A stretch of DNA of 64,000 bases from a virus, in IMG/VR virus record IMGVR_UViG_3300013372_003978, positions 1 to 64,000 of that record. The stretch is one strand, 5' to 3'. Position 1 is the stretch's first letter, and every line of letters begins with the position of its first letter. Below, piece by piece: positions 14,101 through 21,588 of the stretch. A program made the translations under genes and the position numbers. The notes beneath the pieces were generated by a model, which was given only the letters and a program-made list of their open reading frames with translations, did not search any database and was not told the DNA's origin.

Positions 14101-15550
14101 CAGGACCGACCTTAACAACATAAGTATTCGCAGAAGTAGCACCAGTTATGCTATCAACCGCTTCCTTAACGGAATTATAATCAACATTAGTACTTCCAGT
14201 TAAACCAACTGTTACTAAATTAACAACATTGGTTAAGCTATTAATACTTCTTTGTTCAATAATACCTGTTGATTGATTACGAACTAAAACATCAGTATCA
14301 GTCGTATTTGTGTTAGGAGTAGTGGATAAAGCAAATGTATTAGTGGTAAGTCCATTTGTGAATATTGCTGAACCAGCAACCGTACCGCCACTAAATGGTG
14401 TTGTCAATCCAGTTACATTAAACGTTCCCCCTGAATTATTAGTAAATACTGCTGTTCCAGTTGAATATGTACCACCAGTTACAAATGTATCAAAAATAGT
14501 TCTTGATGATAATTCACCATTAGGACCAGCAACAACCATTCTATCACCACTACCAGCTAATCTAGGTAATATCGTATTTACGTTGTTATCTCTAAATCTA
14601 ATATTACCACTACCATCAGCGATAACAATATTATTTGTTGTGGTTGAAGATAAACCAGTTGGTTTACCAAAAATAGTGTTATTTGAACCATTTATTACAC
14701 CTGATAACGATGTACCAATTATTGTGTTATTTGAACCTGAAACAATACCATCTGTAACATTATTAGAATTAGCCCCAAATAATATATTATCACTTCCTTT
14801 TGTTGCTGAACCTGCATAAAAACCTATTGCGATATTTCTAGAACCAGTATTATTATATAAAGAAAAACCACCTATTGCAACGTTTCTTTCAGCACCAGTG
14901 TTATTTTGCAAAGCAGCTGTACCAATACCTGTATTATAATTACCAGTAGTATTATAATGCAAAGCATATGCCCCAATTCCAAAATTTTGTACACCAGTAG
15001 TATTATATTTTAAACTTCCAGCACCAATACCTGCATTATAATTACCAGTTGTATTAGCACTAAGTGATTGACTACCAAAAGCTATGTTATTATTACCGTT
15101 TGTTATTGAAACTAAAGCATTTTTACCAAAAGATATATTATCACTAAGATTACCATAACCATAATTCCAAATTGTTGAGTTTGAATTATCATATTGTAAA
15201 TGTGGAATATAAGTATAACCAGTTATATTAAATGTACCACCTGTATTATTACTAAATACTGTTGTCCCAGAACCATATGTACCACCAGTAACCCTCACAT
15301 CAATTGGTAAACCTAGATATGTTGTTGCGGAAATAGTAGGAGCATATAATGCCCCACTCATTGTATCACCAGTTCTAGAAATTCTATCCCAACCTATTGG
15401 TAAGATAGAATTAGCGGTTGTACCTGATGTGTATAACATACCATCAGCACTATTTAATGCAATCTCACCTAGTAATAATTGTCCAGGTGATGGAATTTTA
15501 CCTGGTATACTTGAACGTTTTAATAAAAACGTATTAATCCTATTGGCCAT
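8135..15550 (-). CDS. Giant tail-fibre protein (2,471 aa) with beta-helix and 17-residue repeats
   Basis: The N-terminus (MANRINTFLLKRSSIPGKIP, then LLLGEIALNSADGMLY) is a common phage-fibre attachment pattern. Next come YadA-head-like turns (NIAFGSQSL, IGAGSLKYNTTG). Two pectinesterase-like right-handed beta-helix modules follow, with SVKEAVDSITG at 14150 and SVKSAVDSITG at 13260. A fibre motif DDHTQYLLVDGARAMTGNL lies near 11470, with HASRHQNGGADEIA near 11380. Then come 27 tandem 17-residue repeats, the shared cap (NNIIIGTNISLP, INIGGVLFG), and several copies of the TYLGLP-RVTGGTY-NNTGGTF module. The last residues (GGDLDFMMVSLFRTLYNY) are unlike the rest and no tip or chaperone domain follows. 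The gene heads an operon behind a hairpin-rich leader. Confidence 0.85.
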   Translation of the reverse strand: MANRINTFLLKRSSIPGKIPSPGQLLLGEIALNSADGMLYTSGTTANSILPIGWDRISRTGDTMSGALYAPTISATTYLGLPIDVRVTGGTYGSGTTVFSNNTGGTFNITGYTYIPHLQYDNSNSTIWNYGYGNLSDNISFGKNALVSITNGNNNIAFGSQSLSANTTGNYNAGIGAGSLKYNTTGVQNFGIGAYALHYNTTGNYNTGIGTAALQNNTGAERNVAIGGFSLYNNTGSRNIAIGFYAGSATKGSDNILFGANSNNVTDGIVSGSNNTIIGTSLSGVINGSNNTIFGKPTGLSSTTTNNIVIADGSGNIRFRDNNVNTILPRLAGSGDRMVVAGPNGELSSRTIFDTFVTGGTYSTGTAVFTNNSGGTFNVTGLTTPFSGGTVAGSAIFTNGLTTNTFALSTTPNTNTTDTDVLVRNQSTGIIEQRSINSLTNVVNLVTVGLTGSTNVDYNSVKEAVDSITGATSANTYVVKVGPGVFYEDPITMKSYVDVIGESETNTIIQANNPNTSLIIGADQSMVSDVQIQGCTGTNVAAVFYSSPTIPQLNAIFYVENVRFGSNYTHAKTVGTGGGNCIMQCSNVKYGGYPFTLGFYVTNDGSGVGRMQLRNVTSTNGGVTTTSGLIFAKADQPSCAFIVNGCLLTKATGSAAGTGFWVENGGSLRLTAVNFQRWETGIYVPQIGSAPSIEAIALNFENCTKDVNIIHSGATGKIQGTDNYSKTLININAPLYEVNQDPRIITVAKKGGDFTSVKSAVDSITGSSIDNRFLVSVGPGKFTEDEIDLTGKPYVSVEGSNIITSQIVPNTNTQHIFKIGQNNEISFLALSGAPIGYAAIYVNDIGDYAQAHKISFTDCDTNVWIESHTQDTTFYGEYLDFNGEYSYGTKIIAYNGYGALANMENYYNFPTGTGTTIANSVQGSGATLSVFVGDGIGNGVSGSTNYQIFDYASLNTMSTTSYNWGYAVRVLNNGGPARFDIDSLSIVDSLVWDLSIEHPNTFGTFGGGSSSHVKINNLSDDIYWAFLDVEDGEFEVTRKISVTFQDGTHTDASTLIFEGATMGLIEGGVITHVSGLTFEVSSGFGYLEKTINNGVHMRIDWGNTQITLSANSENYLYFNENEILSTSSNSPDNINNIILGRAVTDSTTVRFIDATPYNAKHTSNLLSTFNRNALGSIYVTGSLVTENATPYHLNISSGDYYFSEDNFLPSGGTNVNFTQYYRDGGAGWITTGTTEVINGYDDNSGFITTLPLSSFTKHTLYVVGDGLNEEYMLVLGQTYYTTLVEVEGGDLPTPPTYFNDSVTSIASIYIQQGFSGITEIQDIRPVIGFKAAGVSASAVHGNLLGLNADDHTQYLLVDGARAMTGNLSMGGNTIFSALTVNGVTVESHASRHQNGGADEIATSTPSASAIPKADTFGKLDGWISDASSSVKGLTRLSVNPLSASVPIAVGDNDSRFLNSFTGGTYSSGTIILNNNTGGTFNITGFTTPFTGGTVTGSTLFTNGLTANTFSATTYLGLPTDIRVTGGTYGFGTTVFTNNTGGTFNISGFSIGNEYWSGGTGLNSVVQSNSNSLAGGKGALAGGSGNSANSQYSVALGINSIADGFEILPVKTQITVISGITMTSSDPYYASYAVVFAGVDVYSEWYNYFYGPYGSESLFVIDDGVGNTYTLYDYTLTDIYYDGVDTYIVDANILLTSYITISGSPYYDLPTSFQKPAFVFGSNSVVTGDNSIVLGSNITGTSDNTTYVDYFEINRFKNNSVIFGFLAGFQATDASNSNFLGTAAGAYATYAGGSNFIGDSAGFSATSANQSNFIGKNAGRLATGAYESNFMGYFAGVGAYDAYRSNFFGSAAGYGATGAQFSNFLGENAGYGATGANNSNFLGRNAGNEATNANNSNFFGNQAGYNATNANRSNFFGAGAGTSATGASYSNFFGSSAGNGATLASYSNFMGYQAGNGATNAASSNFIGKNAGYNATGASNSNFFGDSTGQFATNAPNSNFLGQQAGYAATGANNSNFFGYNAGYQASSAYGSNFLGFGAGSGAFYANQSNFFGYAAGYQATNASYSNFIGNLAGYSATNATNSNFFGISAGYQATGASNSNFIGSAAGYQAANANQSNFFGQYAGQNATSASGSTFIGYQAGYQATKASLSNFIGASAGYQSTNASGSTFIGNSAGLNAPNASYSNFFGSLAGIVATNANHSNFFGRNAGYQATIASYSNLFGYNVGRGDVLDSIGSNNIIIGTNISLPTLTTNSINIGGVLFGANTYEITTGIPSISAQTQGRIGINVVNPSQALHVSGNTLINGNLTATTISATTYYNLPVDVRVTGGTYSAGTAVFSNNTGGTFSVTGFSTSTGVSFTGGTVTGSTIFTNGVSASTFSATTYLGLPLDIRVTGGTYSAGTAVFSNNTGGTFSVTGFSTSTGGGTFTGGTVSGPTTFTNGVSANTFSATTIEGGDLDFMMVSLFRTLYNY
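8190..8600 (-). repeat. Near-identical fibre modules in tandem (about 180-190 bp)
   Basis: Two adjacent segments encode the same series of modules (TYLGLP-RVTGGTYSAGTAVFSNN, NTGGTFSVTGFSTST, FTGGTV). They differ by few bases and are separated mainly by short indels. Related copies lie near 10910, 11060, 14350 and 15210 in the same gene. The high local identity suggests recent duplication. Confidence 0.8.
8873..10249 (-). repeat. 27 tandem 51-bp units (17-aa SNF-G-AG repeat)
   Basis: I count exactly 27 units of 51 bp with no indels (1,377 bp). The consensus is roughly YxATxAxxSNFFGxxAG. Ser-Asn-Phe, Gly and Ala-Gly are nearly invariant, whereas positions 1-2, 7-8 and 14-15 vary. The register stays in frame throughout, and the array ends in the LGSNN-IIIGTN cap module. 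Confidence 0.95.
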
Positions 15551-15571
15551 ATTTATGGTTTATTTGTGTGG

Positions 15572-15585
15572 CTTCTATATAGAAG
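15572..15585 (-). promoter_or_regulatory. Perfect palindrome in the giant-fibre leader
   Basis: CTTCTATATAGAAG is a perfect 14-bp palindrome 21 bp upstream of the giant-fibre ATG. In the mRNA it could form a short hairpin close to the ribosome landing site. Its function is unknown. Confidence 0.5.
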
Positions 15586-15599
15586 ATTATTATAATTTA

Positions 15600-15627
15600 G
15601 GTTATATAACCATTATAATATAAATAT
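15600..15627 (-). promoter_or_regulatory. Candidate late promoter/leader element with adjacent palindrome
   Basis: On the minus strand ATATTTATATTATAAT (15627-15612) matches the element found before other structural genes in this window. It is followed immediately by the perfect palindrome GGTTATATAACC (15611-15600). It lies about 60 bp upstream of the giant-fibre start, farther than the other copies. It is the best candidate start of the left fibre operon. Confidence 0.45.
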
Positions 15628-15649
15628 GTAGTAATTAAAGTTTATCCAT

Positions 15650-15674
15650 AAAAAAAAGGACCGAAGCCCTTTTT
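15650..15674 (-). terminator. Rho-independent terminator after the GIY-YIG gene
   Basis: On the minus strand AAAAAGGGC-TTCG-GTCC-T(8) forms a stem capped by a UUCG tetraloop and followed by a U-run. It begins two bases after the endonuclease stop codon and would separate that gene from the giant-fibre leader. Confidence 0.85.
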
Positions 15675-15676
15675 AT

Positions 15677-16447
15677 TTAATCTTTAAATTTCCAAACAAA
15701 CCCACCAGCTGTTTTAGCTTTTCCGTTACAAACGCTACCAACATTACCTATATGAAAACCATCATCCAACACTTGTGATAAAAATTCATATTCTTTAATA
15801 AAAATACCATCTTTAGTGTATTGTTTAACAGCTTTTCTTTTAACACTTATTTTTCCCCACATTGGATTCTTATCTCCCAATTGTCTTTCACCCATTCCAT
15901 ATGCTGGATTCTTATCACCCTCATTAGCTTTTCGTATTTTATTAACAACATCTTCAGGATGTTTACGTCCAGTTTGTGATTCTCGCATTTTTTCTTTAAC
16001 TAAATCAGCTTTATCTTTACCAATTCTTTCTTCCAAAGATACACCTTTTCTTTTTAATGAAAAAACATCTTTTTGTTCTTGAGTCCACTTTTTACCAAAA
16101 TTAGGGTTATTTTCACCACTCATTATTTTACTAGTTTTCACCTTAACATAATCAGACCATTTCATAGTTGATGGGTCTTTCATATTATAATTTAAATCAG
16201 AATTAATTCCACCATATTCATTAATCCAATAAACTTCTCTATTATCTAAATCATTAGTAAGTTCAATATGTTCAAAAATAAATTTATCTTTACCATGTTT
16301 GTTATATGATTTTTGTAAATGTTCATTATGATGTTCATTTTTACCTAAACGATAAAAATGTTCTCGTTCACGTTCATTAAGTCTATCTGATTGACCAATA
16401 TAAACTTTATTATTTGTTAAGTTTGTAATTTTGTAAATACCTTTCAT
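15677..16447 (-). CDS. GIY-YIG homing endonuclease with NUMOD motifs
   Basis: The N-terminus MKGIYKITNLTNNKVYIGQS carries the GIY and YIG elements of the catalytic fold. The conserved Arg region (LNEREREHF) and KSYNKHGKDKFIFEHIE follow. Residues about 110-195 contain NUMOD3 DNA-binding repeats (GENNPNFGKKWT, GDKNPAYGMG, GDKNPMWGK). The C-terminal 60 residues (AVKQYTKDGIFIKEYEFLSQ to GGFVWKFKD) look like a NUMOD1-type helix-turn-helix. At 256 residues it is the usual size for free-standing phage homing enzymes such as the T4 Seg proteins. It stands alone between two terminators amid structural genes, consistent with a mobile insertion. Confidence 0.93.
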   Translation of the reverse strand: MKGIYKITNLTNNKVYIGQSDRLNEREREHFYRLGKNEHHNEHLQKSYNKHGKDKFIFEHIELTNDLDNREVYWINEYGGINSDLNYNMKDPSTMKWSDYVKVKTSKIMSGENNPNFGKKWTQEQKDVFSLKRKGVSLEERIGKDKADLVKEKMRESQTGRKHPEDVVNKIRKANEGDKNPAYGMGERQLGDKNPMWGKISVKRKAVKQYTKDGIFIKEYEFLSQVLDDGFHIGNVGSVCNGKAKTAGGFVWKFKD

Positions 16448-16474
16448 AATTATTATTTTAAAATTTGTTATAAT

Positions 16475-16502
16475 AAAAAAGGATGAGTTATTTATCCTTT
16501 TT
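16475..16502 (-). terminator. Hairpin terminator upstream of the GIY-YIG gene
   Basis: AAAAAGGAT (16476-16484) pairs with ATCCTTTTT (16494-16502) around a nine-base loop, and on the minus strand a U-run follows the stem. It ends transcription of the structural operon starting at 19648, or lies in the leader of the endonuclease mRNA if a promoter sits just upstream of it. Confidence 0.75.
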
Positions 16503-16574
16503 GTAAATATAAGAAAAATAATTTAATTAGTAAATACTTCGGTCAATAATAATTAAAACTAGTAGGTTCCACCG

Positions 16575-18047
16575 TCAATATTGTCCACCATCTAGTATAT
16601 CAAATTCTGCTAGAACCCTTACACCATTTGGTGTTTCTGGATTGGTACTTCTAATAACAATGTCATTCAATTGTGTTACCCAAGCTCTGTTACTATAACC
16701 AGTAGAGCCTATATATTCAGTTATTGTTGGTATTTCAGTTGATGTTAAACCAGTAAAGGTATCCATTGACCTAATATCTAAACTTACATCACCACCATTT
16801 ATTCCATTACCATCTTGTATTGTCCAACCAGCACCTATAGATGTTGCTATCGTATTACCAGTTGGATTATAATTAAGAATTATGTTATTATCTTCAACAT
16901 ATAAATTAGAAGTAAATGCTGAAACACTAGGGCCAAATACTGTTAAACTACCATTAATAACCACATCACCAATTCCATTGCTACCAACAGTTAAACCACC
17001 AGTACCAACTTTTAATGAACCCGAATAAGGTAAATCCATATTAATACCATCAAAAAATGCTGAGGTATTAGTAACCAATTTACCATCAGTTGTTGTGTAA
17101 ACTAAATAATTTGGATTTAAATCAGAAACAGTTAATCCAGAAACAGTTGAAATTGTTAGTGTTTTATTTGGTTGGTTTTGGTTTTGGTTTAAACTAATTG
17201 TATTTGTTGTTGGTGAATAAGTAAATCCAGTAACATATGTATCTATACCTGTAATAGCTGAAATTGAACTTAAAACAAATCCATTTGTTGTACCAGATAA
17301 AAATTTACCAGAAACATCAGATAAACCATCATAAGTAGCAAGATTACCTAAATTTAATGTAGTTGCACCTAAAGTAGTTATTGTTCCACCAGTTGTATTA
17401 AGTGTATTTATATTAGCAGTTGTACTTCCTAAAGTAGTAATAGTTCCACCAGTAGCATTAATTGTATTAACGTTAGATGTAGTAGCATTTGAAGTAATTG
17501 CACTTAATATACCAGTAACAGTTAAACCTGTCATTGTATTTATCAATATTGATAAATTATCTTGATTTTGATTTCTTTTTATTGTTGCTACGTTATTATT
17601 ATATGTAAATCCAGTAACATATGTGTCTACACCTGTAATAGCTGAAATTGAGCTTAAAACAAATCCATTTGTTGTACCAGATAAAAATTTATTAGAAACA
17701 TCAGATAAACCATTATAAGTGGCAAGATTACCTAAATTTAAAGTTGTAGAACTTAATGTAATTATTGTACCACCAGTAGCGTTAAGCGTATTTATGTTAG
17801 ATATTACGCTATTTATTTCTCTAAATCTAAAAGTAGGTGTACCAGCATCAATTGTTGCATCTACTTCTGGTAAAAGTGATTTATTTATTATTAATTCATC
17901 AGGTGTTAATGATATACTAGTATCACTATCACAACTAATTACTTCATTAGTATAAACACCAGTACATGCAGTTATAGTAGGAGTAAGCTCAGTTGACTCA
18001 ATTATAAATGTTTCATTGATATTTGGTGGATTATTTAAATAACTCAT
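16575..18047 (-). CDS. Fibre-like virion protein with Thr/Gly repeats (490 aa)
   Basis: The protein contains repeated INTLNATGGTIITLGSTTLN segments and two nearly identical LSDVSxKFLSGTTNGFVLSS blocks, as in fibre shafts built of short beta repeats. Near residue 370 the sequence NLYVEDNNIILNYNPTGN starts a C-terminal module. The same module ends the 916-residue fibre of the right operon, suggesting a shared tip or assembly domain. Its start overlaps the stop of the upstream 353-residue gene, so the two are coupled. Its operon is headed by the candidate late element at 19651 and closed by the hairpin at 16475. Confidence 0.7.
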   Translation of the reverse strand: MSYLNNPPNINETFIIESTELTPTITACTGVYTNEVISCDSDTSISLTPDELIINKSLLPEVDATIDAGTPTFRFREINSVISNINTLNATGGTIITLSSTTLNLGNLATYNGLSDVSNKFLSGTTNGFVLSSISAITGVDTYVTGFTYNNNVATIKRNQNQDNLSILINTMTGLTVTGILSAITSNATTSNVNTINATGGTITTLGSTTANINTLNTTGGTITTLGATTLNLGNLATYDGLSDVSGKFLSGTTNGFVLSSISAITGIDTYVTGFTYSPTTNTISLNQNQNQPNKTLTISTVSGLTVSDLNPNYLVYTTTDGKLVTNTSAFFDGINMDLPYSGSLKVGTGGLTVGSNGIGDVVINGSLTVFGPSVSAFTSNLYVEDNNIILNYNPTGNTIATSIGAGWTIQDGNGINGGDVSLDIRSMDTFTGLTSTEIPTITEYIGSTGYSNRAWVTQLNDIVIRSTNPETPNGVRVLAEFDILDGGQY

Positions 18048-19108
18048 TACTCTGTTGACCCTATTAATTTAAACATACCTGTTGCTAAGTAAGTTTTATA
18101 TACTCTTATTGTTATAACATCATTTTCATTAATGACTATTGGTGATGCTAATATCAAACCATCAAATATACCAACACCATTAACTATTATCACTATTCTA
18201 GATAAACCAGAAATTTCATTTAATTGAGAAAACGTAACATTATATTTAGCCACAAATGAAAATTCTGTTTTAGTTTTAGGTTTAAATACAAAACTATAAA
18301 CAGCCACATTACCTTTCCTATTTGTATCAAAAACAACATCAGGTGTTATTCTATTCTCATCAACTTCCATTGACAACATTGTTCTATTAATAGTTGGTAT
18401 TACTTCAAAATCTTCCTCATCTAGAATATAACCTAACAACTTCATTTCAAACATTTGAACATAAAAACGTCTATTTTCAAAATCATCAATATTACTTTCA
18501 TCACCTATATTTTCTAAATGTAATGGCATTGGATGTCCGTTAACATTTATATAACATTGTCTAGATTGAAAAGCTCTTTGTATCTTATTATTAAATCTAT
18601 TTAAATCTTTCATCTTATTGGTAAATAATCTCACCTCATATGTTAAATCTACAGAAGTTGGTTGTGGTACTTTATACAAATCCATACCATGCCTTACCCC
18701 ATCAAATGTTGGAACCTTCATATACGTATAAGTCCTATCACCTGGAATATTCCAACGACCAGCTTGATTTTGACCTTGCTGGATATCTGGTTGTCTAATA
18801 ATTGTAATAAATGGTAATTGAATATCTTTATATTTATCAGAAAATTGCCATGTTTTTGTAAATTCTATCCATCTTTGAATAGTTAGGAAAATAACAGGAA
18901 CCTTAACACCATCAATACTTAAAGATAAACGTTTATCAGATGTAACAAAATCGATAACTGTTTCATCCATATCTTCTTCCATTACACCTTTAGGTAAATA
19001 AGTACCTTTGTCGGCAATACCATCAAGGATTTCTTGTCGTCTAGCAACTCCAATCTTTTCATTTTTAATATTAATATTGGTTAAATAACCTTTAGGCATT
19101 GCACACAT
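18047..19108 (-). CDS. Conserved virion structural protein (353 aa)
   Basis: This is a mixed alpha/beta protein with many charged and aromatic residues, not a repeat protein. It starts MCAMPKGYLTNINIKNEKIG, and an alternative ATG lies at residue 4. Notable segments are VIFLTIQRWIEFTKTW, PFITIIRQPDIQQGQNQ, and RLFTNKMKDLNRFNNKIQRA near residue 170. The C-terminal 100 residues (SFVFKPKTKTEFSFVAKYNV onward) look like a beta-sandwich. Its place between another virion protein and a fibre suggests a tail, neck or baseplate role. I cannot name the family with confidence. Confidence 0.65.
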   Translation of the reverse strand: MCAMPKGYLTNINIKNEKIGVARRQEILDGIADKGTYLPKGVMEEDMDETVIDFVTSDKRLSLSIDGVKVPVIFLTIQRWIEFTKTWQFSDKYKDIQLPFITIIRQPDIQQGQNQAGRWNIPGDRTYTYMKVPTFDGVRHGMDLYKVPQPTSVDLTYEVRLFTNKMKDLNRFNNKIQRAFQSRQCYINVNGHPMPLHLENIGDESNIDDFENRRFYVQMFEMKLLGYILDEEDFEVIPTINRTMLSMEVDENRITPDVVFDTNRKGNVAVYSFVFKPKTKTEFSFVAKYNVTFSQLNEISGLSRIVIIVNGVGIFDGLILASPIVINENDVITIRVYKTYLATGMFKLIGSTE

Positions 19109-19126
19109 ATCTTTTATCTTTTATTT

Positions 19127-19648
19127 TTATATCGCTCTAAACTCATTAGCGTCTACACTAGTACAAATAACTGTTCTAAATGCACCTTTGTAGCCCATAA
19201 TTGTATGTTTATTATCATAATTTTTAACGCCATCATTAATAACACTAAAATATCTAATTTCTGTTTCTGTAACTGGATAACCTATATAATCACCGTAGCT
19301 AATTTCTGTTTTTAATTCATTTAATTGAGCATCATAAATTCCAAAGGTTAATTGGCCATCTTGAAGATATCTCAAAGTACCATTTGGATTATATGCTTTA
19401 TTTTCAGGTTCTGCCATAATTGGAATAACCTTAAGTTCAACTGGTGGTAAATATCTAATACCATCTTTTGATGCTTCACCATAAACACCATCATATTCGG
19501 TTAATTGCCTATCAATTCGATATAATATTAATGTAAAATTTCCATCACCTTCAATAGCCTCACGACCCATTTCAATTTCCAAGTTAAAATCTTCCTCAGA
19601 AAAAAATTTATTTATTCTCGTGATAGGTGTTATACGTTTATTATCCAT
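19127..19648 (-). CDS. Conserved virion protein (173 aa)
   Basis: The protein begins MDNKRITPITRINKFFSEED and contains EGDGNFTLILYRIDRQLTEY, IPIMAEPENKAYNPNGTLRY and a C-terminal VKNYDNKHTIMGYKGAFRTV. It looks like a compact beta-rich structural domain. I have the impression that proteins of this type recur in uncultured T4-like phage genomes, but I cannot give a verified family name. It is the first gene of its transcription unit, directly behind a candidate late element. The order 173 aa - 353 aa - 490 aa suggests a small tail or neck module. Confidence 0.65.
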   Translation of the reverse strand: MDNKRITPITRINKFFSEEDFNLEIEMGREAIEGDGNFTLILYRIDRQLTEYDGVYGEASKDGIRYLPPVELKVIPIMAEPENKAYNPNGTLRYLQDGQLTFGIYDAQLNELKTEISYGDYIGYPVTETEIRYFSVINDGVKNYDNKHTIMGYKGAFRTVICTSVDANEFRAI

Positions 19649-19650
19649 AG

Positions 19651-19667
19651 CTTTTATATATAAATAT
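19651..19667 (-). promoter_or_regulatory. Candidate late promoter/leader element for the 173-aa gene
   Basis: On the minus strand ATATTTATATATAAAAG lies two bases before the ATG at 19648. It is one of six related elements found in front of structural transcription units. No TTTG -33 box is seen at the right distance. Confidence 0.45.
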
Positions 19668-19694
19668 TATCTTTTTAAGAATAACTATAATAGA

Positions 19695-19726
19695 CTTGAT
19701 TTTTATTTTTATTTTGCTTATATTTA
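19695..19726 (+). promoter_or_regulatory. Bacteroidota-type promoter for the helicase operon
   Basis: CTTG at 19695-19698, a 20-bp spacer and TATATTTA at 19719-19726 match the Bacteroidota consensus TTTG-N(~20)-TAnnTTTG with the last base of the -7 box changed. Transcription would begin near 19732, which argues against translation starting before that point. Confidence 0.6.
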
Positions 19727-19758
19727 ACTATTATAACCAGGTAAAAATATATATTAAC

Positions 19759-21582
19759 TTGATAAATTTAAATGAAATTAAAGGACGTTCAGCAATATCT
19801 CTAATAGAAGTCTATGAGGGTATGAATCCGTATCTTAGAAAGTTAAAACAAGACTTTCTTAAAAATAAAAAATTAGCACTTACTGATAACCAAACAGCAT
19901 ATATTATAAATAATCATGACAAAGAACCTATTTTTATTAATAGAGTTATTAGAATTTCTAATTATTTAGGTGAAGAATTAAAAAAACAAAATGAATTAAC
20001 ATTTACACCTGAAAAAATACTAGTTGAATTTATATTAGCTGAAACTGATAAATCATTCCATATATATGGTAAATTATCAACAAAACAAAACCCATCAAAA
20101 ATGTATTTTTTACCTAAAACACAAATATTTGATGACCCATATTTTGAACCAATAACTGTAGATGTTGATTTTACCCCATATAATGATATTTTAGCCAAAC
20201 ATGGTAAAAAATTATACCAACACCAAGAAGAAGGTGTTAAATTCTTATTATCTAGAAATGGTTCAATATTAGCTGACGACATGGGACTGGGAAAATCTAT
20301 CCAATCAATTATTGCAGCATTGGAAAGTGGTGCTAAAAAAATTATTATCGTTTGTCCTTCATCAACCAAAATTAATTGGGAAAGGGAAATAAATGTTTTT
20401 TGTAATGATACAGCAATTGTTGATGGTAAAAAATGGAAAGAAGCAAAATTCACAATTATTAATTTTGATATTCTTAAAAATTTTCATACTCTTAAAGATA
20501 AAAACAAAGTAGATGCTAAATTAAATAGAGAATTAGTAGATGCTAATTTTGATTTAGCAATCATTGATGAAGCACATTATCTTAAAAATAATGATAGTAT
20601 TCGTGGTAAAATAATGGTCGAATTATCAACAAAACATAATATAAATAAAGTTTGGTTGCTTACAGGTACACCAGTTGCTAATAGACCAATGGATTTCTTT
20701 AATCTATTAAAGATTATTAAGTCCCCTATAGCAGAAAATTGGAAACATTATGCCGTAAGATACTGTGAAGCAAAACAGTTCTTTAGAACGCTTAAAAATG
20801 GTACTAAAAAGCAAATATGGTTAACAGATGGTGCTAGTAATCTTGAAGAATTAGCTTCTAAAACAAAAAATATAATTCTTAGAAGACTTAAGACTGAAGT
20901 ATTAGATATGCCAGATAAAGTCGTTACGCCAATGTATCAAGAATTAGATAAAAAAGGGTGGATTGAATATAATGAACTTTGGGATGAATATGTGACTAAG
21001 AGAATACTAGAAGAAAAAAAAACAAATGAAGAGCAAAAGAGTTTAGTTGAACTTATTTTGTTAAGAAAGTTTATTGCCGCACAAGCAATACCTTATACTA
21101 TTGAAATGGCTGAAAACGCAATAGAAATGGGTCGTAAAGTTATTATATTTACTAGTTTTACTGAAGAGTTAGAAATATTACAAGCTCATTTTGGAAAGAT
21201 AGCTGTTAAACATAATGGGCCTATGACAACATTTCAAAAACAAAAATCAGTAGACGCATTTCAACAAAATGCTAAGATTAAAGTATTTATTGGTAATATT
21301 AAATCAGCTGGTGTTGGTATTACTCTTACTGAAGGTACGGTTGTAATATTCAATTCATTTGATTGGGTACCAGGTAGTAATGAACAAGCTGAAGATAGAG
21401 CATTTAGGATTGGTCAAAAAAATGACGTTAACGTTTATTATCAATTATTTGATAATACAATTTCCACTAGAATGTGGGAAATGCTTAATAATAAAAAAGA
21501 TATTATTTCAACTATTATGGGTGAAAAAGTATTGAGTGATGATGAAATAACAACCTTATTGGTTGAACAAATTAATAAATAA
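19759..21582 (+). CDS. SNF2-family DNA helicase/translocase
   Basis: The SF2 motifs are all present: a Q-like region YQHQEEGVKFLL, Walker A ADDMGLGKSIQS (about 20270), the DEAH box IDEAHYLKN (about 20560), motif III LLTGTPVANRPMDF, and motif VI region EQAEDRAFRIGQKN with the SNF2-type RxGQ. The protein probably translocates on duplex DNA during phage replication, recombination or fork rescue. The open frame extends upstream to a TTG at 19696, but that lies in the promoter. The TTG at 19759 is chosen because coding-like residues (EIKGRSAISLIEVYEG) precede the first ATG at 19822, which is the conservative alternative. Confidence 0.9.
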   Translation: MINLNEIKGRSAISLIEVYEGMNPYLRKLKQDFLKNKKLALTDNQTAYIINNHDKEPIFINRVIRISNYLGEELKKQNELTFTPEKILVEFILAETDKSFHIYGKLSTKQNPSKMYFLPKTQIFDDPYFEPITVDVDFTPYNDILAKHGKKLYQHQEEGVKFLLSRNGSILADDMGLGKSIQSIIAALESGAKKIIIVCPSSTKINWEREINVFCNDTAIVDGKKWKEAKFTIINFDILKNFHTLKDKNKVDAKLNRELVDANFDLAIIDEAHYLKNNDSIRGKIMVELSTKHNINKVWLLTGTPVANRPMDFFNLLKIIKSPIAENWKHYAVRYCEAKQFFRTLKNGTKKQIWLTDGASNLEELASKTKNIILRRLKTEVLDMPDKVVTPMYQELDKKGWIEYNELWDEYVTKRILEEKKTNEEQKSLVELILLRKFIAAQAIPYTIEMAENAIEMGRKVIIFTSFTEELEILQAHFGKIAVKHNGPMTTFQKQKSVDAFQQNAKIKVFIGNIKSAGVGITLTEGTVVIFNSFDWVPGSNEQAEDRAFRIGQKNDVNVYYQLFDNTISTRMWEMLNNKKDIISTIMGEKVLSDDEITTLLVEQINK

Positions 21583-21588
21583 ATAAAA

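Noticed and set aside
19696-19758. Upstream TTG as the helicase start
   Set aside because: It coincides with the -33 box of a good promoter and the residues it adds are low-complexity Ile/Phe/Asn.
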